Source of the DNA: Terriglobia bacterium
GTDB lineage: Bacteria > Acidobacteriota > Terriglobia > UBA7540
Reading direction: 5' to 3'
Assembly: GCA_030040995.1 (NCBI GenBank)
Contig: JASHOS010000306.1
Span: forward strand, 1-40,805
Length of the DNA: 40,805 nucleotides
Positions within the stretch are counted from its first letter, which is position 1. Each line of letters opens with the position of its first letter. Under the pieces are notes generated by a model that ran no database searches, had not been told where the DNA came from, and saw nothing but the letters and a program-made list of their open reading frames with translations. Below are positions 1 to 6,285 of the stretch, in pieces. The position numbers and the translations under genes were made by a program.

Positions 1-582
1 ACGGTGAAAGCTGACGTCACGCGGAGCGCCGACGTGCTACGTATGGTTAACGAAGTGAGGAGTGCGTGGGGGCGCATCGATATTCTGGTGAACAACGCCG
101 GGGATTTGATCGCTCGGCACGACCTGAGCGACATGACGGAAGAATACTGGGATCAGATCATGGCGCTGAACCTAAAAAGCGTTTTCCTGTGTGTGCAAGC
201 CGTGTGGCGTGATATGGCGGCGCGAAAGAGCGGCAGCATTATCAATATCTCCTCCATCGCCGGGCGAAACGGAGGCGGGCCGGGCGCGGCGGCTTATGCG
301 GCGGCCAAAGGCGGCTTGCTGACCTACACGAAGAGCCTTGCCAAGGAGCTGGCGCCGCACGGCATCCGTGTGAACGGCGTCGCTCCCGGCGTCATTGCCA
401 CGCCTTACCATGAACGCTACAGCCCGCCCGAACTCTTCAAGAAATATCTTTCTTCCATTCCCCTCGGTCGCGCTGGCACGTCCGAAGAAGTCGCGGACGT
501 GATCGCTTTTCTCGCCTCGCCTGCGGCGCGTTACATGACCGGCGAAACCGTCGAAGTAAACGGCGGAATGTGGATGGATTGA
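1..582 (+). CDS. SDR-family oxidoreductase, C-terminal part (5' end outside window)
   Basis: The reading frame is open from the first base, so the gene begins upstream. About 60 residues, including the expected N-terminal TGxxxGIG dinucleotide-binding motif, are missing. What remains is a classical short-chain dehydrogenase/reductase: the NNAG motif follows the DILV strand, the catalytic Ser lies in INISS, and Tyr and Lys sit in YAAAK. The usual PG..ATP and C-terminal MTGE..VNGG segments close the Rossmann fold. The family reduces carbonyls or oxidises alcohols with NAD(P)H. Many close relatives act on 3-oxoacyl or sugar-acid substrates, and the substrate here cannot be read. The stop lies 13 bp before the PQQ dehydrogenase start on the same strand, so the two may be co-transcribed, which would fit oxidation of sugars or sugar acids. 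Confidence 0.9.
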   Translation, partial: TVKADVTRSADVLRMVNEVRSAWGRIDILVNNAGDLIARHDLSDMTEEYWDQIMALNLKSVFLCVQAVWRDMAARKSGSIINISSIAGRNGGGPGAAAYAAAKGGLLTYTKSLAKELAPHGIRVNGVAPGVIATPYHERYSPPELFKKYLSSIPLGRAGTSEEVADVIAFLASPAARYMTGETVEVNGGMWMD

Positions 583-584
583 GA

Positions 585-612
585 ACAGGTTTCAGGTGTC
601 AGGTATCAGCCG
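585..612 (+). repeat. Heptamer tandem array, unit TCAGGTN
   Basis: Four consecutive 7-bp units of the form TCAGGTN (the first begins A, the last is TCAGCCG) lie in register between the SDR stop and the PQQ dehydrogenase. The GTG start codon at 596 and the following codons are inside the array. It belongs to the class of period-7 intergenic arrays seen elsewhere in the window. Confidence 0.7.
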
Positions 613-2572
613 TTCAATCATTCTCTTCTGCCTGTCCGCGTGCGTCATTGGGATGCTCCCGGGATGCAAGCGGTCATCTCCCCCTGGTGCGCGCGAAGCC
701 GATTGGCCTTATTACGGCCATGACGCGGGCGGGATGCGCTTTTCACCCCTCACCGGAATCAGCCGGAACAACGTCGCTCACCTGAAAGCTGCCTGGGAGT
801 TTCATACGGGCGATATCTCGCGCGGAGAAAACGGGCGGCAGAAAAGCTCATTTGAATCGACGCCCATCATGGTCGATGGAACGCTCTACATCAGCACGCC
901 CTTCAGCCGCGTGATCGCGCTCGATCCGGCAACGGGGCGGGAGAAGTGGAGCTACGATCCGCACATTGACCTTTCGGCGCATTATGCAGACGGGCTCATC
1001 AATCGCGGCGTTTCCACCTGGCTCGACCCGGCGCGCTCTGAAGGCCAGCCGTGCCACCGGCGTATTTTCATCGGCACGATTGACGCGCGACTGATTGCTC
1101 TCGATGCCTCGAACGGCAAGCCATGCACGGATTTCGGCCACGATGGCCAGATTGATCTGAAAGCGGACATCACGCGGATTGACTACTTGGGCCAATATGA
1201 AGAAACGTCGCCGCCGGCGGTGATCGATGATCTCGTGATCGTAGGCTCAGGAATCAGCGATAACGATAAAGCCGATATGCCGAGCGGCGTGGTTCGCGCC
1301 TTCGATACACGCACGGGAGTGCTGCGTTGGAGCTGGAATCCGATCCCGCCTAATAGCACATCCACACCGCCGAAGCCTGGAGCGAAGGGCGCTTGGTTTA
1401 CAGGCGCGGGTAACGCCTGGGCGCCGATCATGGTGGACCCGGGGCGCGATCTTGTTTTTGTACCCACCGGAAGCGCGAGCCCGGATTATTGGGGCGGCTT
1501 CCGGAGAGGCGATGACAAGTGGGCAGATTCGGTGGCTGCTCTGCGCGGCAAGACCGGCCAGTTCGTATGGGGATTTCAACTGGTTCATCACAATCTTTGG
1601 GACTATGATACGGCGGCGCCGCCGCTGCTCGCGACCATCAGCCACGATGGAGAGAATGTTCCGGTGGTGATTCAGGGCAACAAGACGGGCATGATTTACG
1701 TTCTCAATCGTGACACCGGCGCGCCCGTATTCCCGGTGGTCGAGCGGCCGGTACCACAGAGCCATGTGCCCGGCGAACAAACCTCGCCGACTCAGCCATT
1801 CCCGACTGCGCCTCCGCCCCTCGTTCCCCACACTCTTACTGTCGCCGAAGCCTGGGGCCTGACGCCGCAGGACCGAGCCGCATGCCGCGAGGAAATTAGC
1901 CGCATGCAGTCCGATGGCATTTTCACCCCGCCCAGCCTCAAAGGATCGGTAGAGATTCCAGGCATTATTGGCGGCCTCAACTGGAGCGGCGGTGCGTTCG
2001 ATCCCCAGAATCAGATTTACGTCGCCTTCGTGAATAATATTGCCGTTAGTGCGCGCCTTATCCCGCAGAGTCAACTTCCGCAAACAGAGCGCGAGGCGAG
2101 GATTGGCAAACTGCGCGCTGAAGTGGCATGGCAGCGTGGAGCGCCTTACGGTATGACCCGCGGGCCAATTTTTTCGCCCGATCGCGTACCGTGTAATCCA
2201 CCGCCGTGGGGGATGCTGGTGGGCGTCAATCTCGCGAGCGGTAGAATTGTTTGGAAGACACCGCTTGGGACCGCCAGGGATATACGGCCTGATCTACCCG
2301 TAGAAAACTGGGGCGTTTACGGTTTTGGCGGACCCATTGTGACGGCAAGCGGGCTGGTGTTTGTGGCTGGAACGGCAGGAGATGATTACCTGCGCGCCTT
2401 CGACATCGAGACCGGCAAGCTGTTATGGCAAGGACGCCTGCCCGCTGGCGGACAGGCGACGCCTATGACATATCGCGTGAACGGCAAACAGTTTGTAGTA
2501 ATCGCGGCCGGCGGCCACGGCAAGCTCGGAACCAAGCAAGGCGATTCACTGATCGCGTTCGCATTGCCGTAG
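596..2572 (+). CDS. PQQ-dependent dehydrogenase, glucose dehydrogenase type, lipoprotein
   Basis: This 658-residue quinoprotein matches the catalytic beta-propeller part of membrane glucose dehydrogenase but lacks the N-terminal five-helix membrane domain. It has instead a signal peptide ending in the lipobox LPGC (Cys about 23), so it is probably a periplasmic lipoprotein passing electrons from an aldose or polyol to the respiratory chain. The HHxLWDYD motif and the Lys 27 residues after its central Asp correspond in spacing to Asp466/Lys493 of the E. coli enzyme (recalled). The C-terminal block GRLPAGGQATPM is nearly the family signature. Only a GTG start is available, and it lies inside a heptamer repeat (585-612) without a clear Shine-Dalgarno sequence. 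The TAG stop is part of a REP-like palindrome. No PQQ biosynthesis gene is in the window. The exact sugar is unknown. Confidence 0.9.
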   Translation: MSGISRSIILFCLSACVIGMLPGCKRSSPPGAREADWPYYGHDAGGMRFSPLTGISRNNVAHLKAAWEFHTGDISRGENGRQKSSFESTPIMVDGTLYISTPFSRVIALDPATGREKWSYDPHIDLSAHYADGLINRGVSTWLDPARSEGQPCHRRIFIGTIDARLIALDASNGKPCTDFGHDGQIDLKADITRIDYLGQYEETSPPAVIDDLVIVGSGISDNDKADMPSGVVRAFDTRTGVLRWSWNPIPPNSTSTPPKPGAKGAWFTGAGNAWAPIMVDPGRDLVFVPTGSASPDYWGGFRRGDDKWADSVAALRGKTGQFVWGFQLVHHNLWDYDTAAPPLLATISHDGENVPVVIQGNKTGMIYVLNRDTGAPVFPVVERPVPQSHVPGEQTSPTQPFPTAPPPLVPHTLTVAEAWGLTPQDRAACREEISRMQSDGIFTPPSLKGSVEIPGIIGGLNWSGGAFDPQNQIYVAFVNNIAVSARLIPQSQLPQTEREARIGKLRAEVAWQRGAPYGMTRGPIFSPDRVPCNPPPWGMLVGVNLASGRIVWKTPLGTARDIRPDLPVENWGVYGFGGPIVTASGLVFVAGTAGDDYLRAFDIETGKLLWQGRLPAGGQATPMTYRVNGKQFVVIAAGGHGKLGTKQGDSLIAFALP

Positions 2573-2606
2573 CGCCGACCTTTAGGTCGGCACCTGCCGG
2601 GCTAAA
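2569..2606. repeat. REP-like palindrome (class A), left part, split by a MITE
   Basis: A GTAGCGCC-headed unit with the hairpin GCCGACC-TTTA-GGTCGGC is followed by GCCGGGCTAAA. Its other half, AAAGCCCGGCGCTAC, lies at 2739-2753 beyond the inserted element. The same type of doublet occurs at 5457-5546 and 18710-18759. The TAG of the PQQ dehydrogenase is the TAG of the repeat head. Confidence 0.75.
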
Positions 2607-2737
2607 CAGGCTGCGGAAAAACTCCCCTGAGAGCCCCAAATGGCGCTCGTCAAGAGTTGTAAGTTATTGATTCTCCGTTCGAGCGACCGCCATTTTCGCC
2701 TGATCTTGGCTCCGAAAAGCCGTTTTTCCGCAACCTG
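2607..2737. mobile_element. 131-bp MITE-like element with 16-bp terminal inverted repeats
   Basis: The left end is CAGGCTGCGGAAAAAC, and the reverse complement of the right end differs by one base (CAGGTTGCGGAAAAAC). The element is flanked on both sides by TAAA, and removing it together with one TAAA restores the ordinary class A REP hairpin GCCGGGCTAAAGCCCGGC. This is the structure expected of a transposase-dependent miniature element with a 4-bp target duplication. No ORF of note lies inside, and no matching transposase or second copy is in the window. Confidence 0.75.
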
Positions 2738-2752
2738 TAAAGCCCGGCGCTA

Positions 2753-2779
2753 CAAAACGCGAACGAAATCCGCGTTTTG
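2753..2779. terminator. Candidate bidirectional terminator hairpin between convergent genes
   Basis: CAAAACGCG and CGCGTTTTG form a 9-bp stem with a 9-nt loop. The AAAA/TTTT part gives a T-run for both strands. It lies between the convergent PQQ dehydrogenase and U32-like genes. The T-run is inside the stem rather than after it, so this is only a candidate. Confidence 0.35.
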
Positions 2780-2793
2780 GGGCCGATAGCGGA

Positions 2794-3723
2794 CTAAACT
2801 TCCGGGATTCCCAGCTCGCTCGACGCGACGGGAGACATCTTCGCCTCGGGGGCGTAGCGGTCAAGAAGGTCCAGCGCGACCCGCGCGCGATGCAGCCGCT
2901 CGCGACCCATATTGACTGCCAAATCCTCGATATGACGCCCCGAGGGGTAAATATCCGGTGCGTTTCGCAAACCGAATTTGAAATAGACCGGCGAGGACAC
3001 ACGGATAATCTGAGGCATTTCGTAGTAGCGTACAAAGCCGCCAAAATTATCCGGAACCTCGATATAAAGGTCGATCGGAATATCAACGGCCTGGCGAATC
3101 GCGCCTAGCTGCGCGGGAGAGAGATCGGTAGGAACATTGAGCGTTGAGACGCCGGCATTTTCAAAAATTTTCGCCGTAGCGGGATTGGCGGCGGGAAGCG
3201 TCACCGAGCTCTTGATGATGAGATTCTTGGGCAGTTGTCCCTCCTTTTTCATTTCCTTCAGCACCCAGATCAGCCCAAGGTCGGCGGGAAGGACGCTGCG
3301 AATGCCCAGCTCGCAGGCTCGCCGAACGTCTTCGATCGCGTAAACGAGTTGGTCCGCCCCGCGGTGCTGCAACCCGATCACTTTACCTGCCGAAGAAAGA
3401 GTCTGCGCCCCAGTCTCAAAAGGCGCTCGAGGACCAACAAACAGGCAGACTTCAATTTGCCGGTCATGACCGATTTTGGCCATCTCACGGATTTCGGCTT
3501 CCGTGAGTAACATAATGCCACTGCCCTGGCTGACACGATGAATCGGAACCTTAAGTTCCTTGGCCGCCGCGAGCACCTCCCGGAACACGCGAGGACCTTC
3601 GACGCTGGGGATTTCAATCCGGTACTGTCCGCCGTCTCCAAATCGCTTCTTGCTAGGGCTCAGGGCGTGATTGTCCTCGCCTGGCAACTTGAGCTTATTT
3701 AGAAATTGTCGTGTCTTTTCCAT
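2794..3723 (-). CDS. TIM-barrel protein resembling U32-type peptidase homologues, function unknown
   Basis: This is a 309-residue cytoplasmic protein without signal peptide or membrane segment. Alternating beta/alpha elements suggest a TIM barrel: RIEIPSVEGP, IHRVSQGSGI, EVCLFVGPRAP, DLYIEVPDNFGG and VYFKFGLRN. The SQGSGI..LT and IYIEVPDN-type segments recall proteins annotated in databases as U32-family peptidases, but I see no assured catalytic residues, and peptidase activity is doubtful for this subgroup. The ATG at 3723 has GGAGAG about 8 nt upstream. The gene lies downstream of and co-oriented with the semialdehyde dehydrogenase, with a 230-bp repeat-containing spacer between them. That hints at a role in the same sugar-acid or carboxylate pathway, perhaps as an aldolase- or isomerase-like enzyme. 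This is inference only. Confidence 0.65.
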   Translation of the reverse strand: MEKTRQFLNKLKLPGEDNHALSPSKKRFGDGGQYRIEIPSVEGPRVFREVLAAAKELKVPIHRVSQGSGIMLLTEAEIREMAKIGHDRQIEVCLFVGPRAPFETGAQTLSSAGKVIGLQHRGADQLVYAIEDVRRACELGIRSVLPADLGLIWVLKEMKKEGQLPKNLIIKSSVTLPAANPATAKIFENAGVSTLNVPTDLSPAQLGAIRQAVDIPIDLYIEVPDNFGGFVRYYEMPQIIRVSSPVYFKFGLRNAPDIYPSGRHIEDLAVNMGRERLHRARVALDLLDRYAPEAKMSPVASSELGIPEV

Positions 3724-3786
3724 GATCTATTCTCTCCAGTTGGCGTCTTCGTGTTCTGATGCTTGCTCCGGAAAGTTCGGCCAAAA

Positions 3787-3902
3787 CCCCTCACCCGGCA
3801 CTCGCGCCACCCTCGTCCCCTGGGAGAGGGCAGGAATCAGAACGCGGATCACAGCCCTCTCCCTCGGGAGAGGGTGCCCGACGTAGGAGGGCAGGTGAGG
3901 GG
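3787..3902. repeat. Long imperfect inverted repeat (class D) with inner 9-bp hairpin
   Basis: CCCCTCACC at 3787-3795 pairs with GGTGAGGGG at 3894-3902. Inside, CCCTCTCCC and GGGAGAGGG (3855-3874) form a perfect 9-bp hairpin with a 2-nt loop. Related CCCTC(T/G)CCCC...GGGG(C)GAGG units recur at 19216-19250 and 23126-23155. It fills most of the spacer between the U32-like gene and the dehydrogenase gene. Confidence 0.65.
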
Positions 3903-3953
3903 GCTTTAGGCGGAGTCTGTCTACTATCCCGATTCACAATGCTGCCGGTGATG

Positions 3954-5420
3954 TCACTGCGTATATTTTAGGTAGACAGTCCGGGTTTCTGTATAAAAGT
4001 CGAGCGCCTGCGGTCCCTGCTCCCGCATTCCGAAGCTTGATTCCTTTGTCCCGCCGAACGGCAACTGATATTCCACCCCGGCTGTCGGCAGGTTCACCGT
4101 GATCAGGCCAGCTTCGATACCATTTGCGAATTGGTGGATGCGAGTGACGTCTCGCGTCACGATGGACGCGGAAAGGCCAAAGCGCACAGAGTTCGCGAGG
4201 CGCATGGCTTCATCAAAATCGTTGGCGGCCATGAGCCCGAGGACCGGCCCAAAGACTTCTTCGTTGGCAATCCGCATCCCGGGCGTAACGCTCCCGAAAA
4301 TCGTGGGTTCCACGAAATAGCCCTGGTCGTAAATGCCGCCCGCAAGGCGCCGCCCGCCGGTAAGTAGTTTCGCACCTTCGCCTTTGGCGATCTCGATATA
4401 CTTCATGTCTGTCTCGAGCTGTTTTTCGTCAATCGCCGGGCCAATCTGAACGCCGGCATCGAGGCCGTCGCCTACCTTCAGAGCGCGTGTCTTGTCGATC
4501 AGGATCTCGACCAGCGGGTCGTAGATCTCTTTTTCGATGATGGCGCGGCTGCACGCCGTGCACTTTTGCCCCGTGGAAAAGAAGGCGCCGTTCACAAGCA
4601 CATCCGCGGCGTACTCGAGATCGGAATCCTTCAGGACAATCGTAGGATTCTTGCCTCCCATTTCAAGCTGCACCCGGACCTTTCGCCGTGCGAGTTTCTC
4701 GTAGAGCGCGTTGCCCACTTCGCATGAGCCGGTGAAGGAGATCGCCTTGATCCCCGGATGCTCGGCCAGGGCATTGCCCGCACAACCTCCGCTGCCCGTA
4801 ACCAAATTGAGCACTCCTGGCGCGATGCCAACTTCGTGCATCGCTTCCGCCAGGCGATAGGCGCACAGCGGCGCCAGAGAGGCTGGCTTGATGACCACCG
4901 TATTGCCGGCCACTAAGGCTGGCGCCATTTTCCATGCCGGAATCGCAATCGGAAAATTCCAGGGCGTGATCAACCCCACCACCCCTAGAGGCTTGCGCAG
5001 CGTGTAGCAGAAAACATTTTCGCGCTCGGAAGGAATCTGATAACTGAACGAGCGCGCCCCTTCGCCACCAAAGTAGCGGAAAATGTTGATCGCGCGCTTC
5101 ACTTCCCCGCGTGCCTCCGGGAGCGTCTTGCCCTCTTCCCGCGTCATCTCCCGCGAAATCTGTTCCAACCGGCTTTCGAGCAACTCCGCCGCCTTAAAAA
5201 GAAATTCGCCGCGCCGCGGCGCCGGCATTGCCGACCAGGAAGGCTGCGCTTTCACCGCCGCATCGCACGCCTGCTCGACGTCTTCTCGCGCCGACGCCTG
5301 AAACTCGCCAATCACCTCGCTCGTTCGCGCCGGGTTGATGTCGGGAAAAGTTTGTTTCGACCTGCAACTCACCCGGTCGCCGCCAATATAGTTCATGAAA
5401 ACTTGAGCCACCGCAGCCAT
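3954..5420 (-). CDS. Aldehyde dehydrogenase, probable alpha-ketoglutaric semialdehyde (2,5-dioxovalerate) dehydrogenase type
   Basis: The 488 residues cover the full ALDH superfamily fold. The NAD-binding [11 protein letters not shown] block is followed by general base Glu253 in LEMGGKNP and nucleophile Cys287 in [11 protein letters not shown]; the 34-residue spacing is canonical. EEVFGPVLG and the C-terminal [12 protein letters not shown] follow. The Cys-loop sequence and ISFTGS region most resemble dehydrogenases that convert 2,5-dioxopentanoate to 2-oxoglutarate, the last step of oxidative pentose, glucarate and hydroxyproline breakdown. Succinate-semialdehyde or other aldehydes remain possible. 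The annotated ATG is only one base from a perfect AGGAGG, whereas GTG at 5411 (codon 4) has a normal 10-nt spacing, so the true start may be 5411. With the SDR and PQQ dehydrogenase nearby, sugar-acid oxidation is the likely context. Confidence 0.88.
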   Translation of the reverse strand: MAAVAQVFMNYIGGDRVSCRSKQTFPDINPARTSEVIGEFQASAREDVEQACDAAVKAQPSWSAMPAPRRGEFLFKAAELLESRLEQISREMTREEGKTLPEARGEVKRAINIFRYFGGEGARSFSYQIPSERENVFCYTLRKPLGVVGLITPWNFPIAIPAWKMAPALVAGNTVVIKPASLAPLCAYRLAEAMHEVGIAPGVLNLVTGSGGCAGNALAEHPGIKAISFTGSCEVGNALYEKLARRKVRVQLEMGGKNPTIVLKDSDLEYAADVLVNGAFFSTGQKCTACSRAIIEKEIYDPLVEILIDKTRALKVGDGLDAGVQIGPAIDEKQLETDMKYIEIAKGEGAKLLTGGRRLAGGIYDQGYFVEPTIFGSVTPGMRIANEEVFGPVLGLMAANDFDEAMRLANSVRFGLSASIVTRDVTRIHQFANGIEAGLITVNLPTAGVEYQLPFGGTKESSFGMREQGPQALDFYTETRTVYLKYTQ

Positions 5421-5456
5421 ACCTCCTGACTAGCCAAGGCTTATGTCTGATATTCC

Positions 5457-5546
5457 GTAGCGCCGACCTTTAGGTCGGCACGTGTATATCGTAGTGCCGA
5501 CCCGCCTGGCAGGGCCGGCGCCTGCCGCGCTAAAGCCCGGCGCTAC
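5457..5546. repeat. REP-like class A doublet
   Basis: The GTAGCGCC head and the inverted GGCGCTAC end bound three hairpin-forming GCCGACC/GGTCGGC- and GCCGGCG-type units. It sits between the divergently placed ends of the dehydrogenase leader and the ABM gene stop. The sequence following the right end (AAAACGCG) is the same as at 2754. Confidence 0.7.
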
Positions 5547-5558
5547 AAAACGCGTGCT

Positions 5559-5843
5559 TCACTCGACCGTATTGTAGTAGCGGACAGAATACGCGGCGCA
5601 GTGCGCTTCCATTTGCGGCCACAGTTGTTTGTGAACATCAGTCGCTGCCCACCTCTGTTGTAAAGCCTGACTATCAAAAGCGATGCTTAACCGGTAGTCG
5701 CTCTGCCCGGTGGGACGCAGCAACTCCACGGCGCGGAAACCCTCCTGCCGGGAGATGACCGGCCGGAAGCTCTCGACGAACGTTTGCTCGAATGCGGGCT
5801 GGAGCCCCGGCTTAATTGTCATTTCCACGTGCACCACAAACAT
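5559..5843 (-). CDS. Antibiotic biosynthesis monooxygenase (ABM) domain protein
   Basis: A complete single-domain ABM protein of 94 residues, the usual length. It starts FVVHVEMTIKPG, has the conserved SRQEGFRAVELLRP strand-helix segment, and ends with the short YSVRYYNTVE strand. Proteins of this dimeric ferredoxin-like fold include quinone or anthrone monooxygenases, haem-degrading enzymes and many stress-related small proteins, so the substrate is open. The conserved Asn/Trp pair of haem oxygenases is not evident, which argues against an IsdG role. GAGG lies 6 nt upstream of the ATG and overlaps the stop codon of the small ORF at 5851-5994, implying translational coupling. The gene points toward the same strand as the aldehyde dehydrogenase but is separated by its leader and a repeat. 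Confidence 0.85.
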   Translation of the reverse strand: MFVVHVEMTIKPGLQPAFEQTFVESFRPVISRQEGFRAVELLRPTGQSDYRLSIAFDSQALQQRWAATDVHKQLWPQMEAHCAAYSVRYYNTVE

Positions 5844-5850
5844 CGCAGCC

Positions 5851-5994
5851 TCATCCTTCCTCTATTATGCCGGGGCGGACACCCAATCCTGCAAGCGCCA
5901 GATACACGATGAATCCAACTCCAAACGAATACAGCACCGCCGATGCAAGCAGTCCATCATAACCGAAGATTCGGCGTCGTCTGTCGCGGTCCAC
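5851..5994 (-). CDS. Probable small single-pass membrane protein (47 aa)
   Basis: The reading frame starts with GTG at 5994 and ends with TGA at 5851-5853, 7 nt before the ABM start. The product has a basic N-terminus (four consecutive Arg), then FGYDGLLASAVLYSFGVGFI and YLALAGLGV, a convincing hydrophobic helix of about 23 residues, then a short RPGIIEEG tail: a positive-inside single-pass protein. In-frame stops just upstream limit it to this size. The Shine-Dalgarno sequence is weak (AAGGG 11 nt upstream). It could instead be the surviving C-terminus of a decayed longer membrane protein. I recognise no family. Confidence 0.45.
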   Translation of the reverse strand: MDRDRRRRIFGYDGLLASAVLYSFGVGFIVYLALAGLGVRPGIIEEG

Positions 5995-6114
5995 TCTGGA
6001 CTGACCCTTATTATTATGTCAGCAGGGTGCCAGCGGCGACCGATTTTTTTTGCCACCGGCTTTTCGTAGTGTTTGGTTGGGCAGATAAGCGTAGCGTCGG
6101 CCGTGTGTGTGCCA

Positions 6115-6149
6115 TTGACGATTATCGATTGACGATTTCCGATTGCGAG
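6115..6149. repeat. Heptamer tandem array, unit TTNNCGA
   Basis: Five 7-bp units in strict register, including two identical TTGACGA copies separated by TTATCGA. It is part of the period-7 repeat class. Confidence 0.65.
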
Positions 6150-6250
6150 CGAGAAATGACCGCCTTGTCGATTGGGCAATCGACGATCGAAAATCGGCAA
6201 TTACCAAGACCCACGGCGAGGAAAACCGCTCGCCATGGCTACCCGCTCAC

Positions 6251-6285
6251 CACGAAACACGAACGACGAACTACGAACTACGGCC
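6251..6285. repeat. Heptamer tandem array, unit NACGAAN, ending at ADOP1 stop codon
   Basis: Five units beginning CACGAAA CACGAAC and ending TACGGCC are in perfect 7-bp register. The last base is adjacent to the stop codon (6286-6288, minus strand) of the permease gene. A paralogous array lies at 9052-9086 beside the second permease. Confidence 0.75.

Larger units (their letters stand above)
5995..6285. other. Gene-free spacer with heptamer arrays, after ADOP gene 1
   Basis: No convincing gene is seen between the small membrane ORF and the ADOP stop. The spacer holds a heptamer array at 6115-6149 (units of the form TTnnCGA), a short AATCGnn stretch near 6176-6199, and the NACGAAN array at 6251-6285. 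The segment 6182-6309 is a diverged copy of 8980-9110. Confidence 0.6.

Noticed and set aside
1247-2083. 278-codon open frame antisense to the PQQ dehydrogenase
   Set aside because: Fully inside a conserved gene with intact motifs; no protein-like features.
3787-3902. Possible CRISPR-like or rRNA-like structure from repeated CCCTC/GAGGG blocks
   Set aside because: Only inverted, irregular copies without spacers; it is a palindromic repeat, not an array.
5865-6200. 111-codon minus-strand frame over the spacer 5865-6200
   Set aside because: It reads the heptamer repeats and lies out of frame with the more convincing 47-residue membrane ORF.
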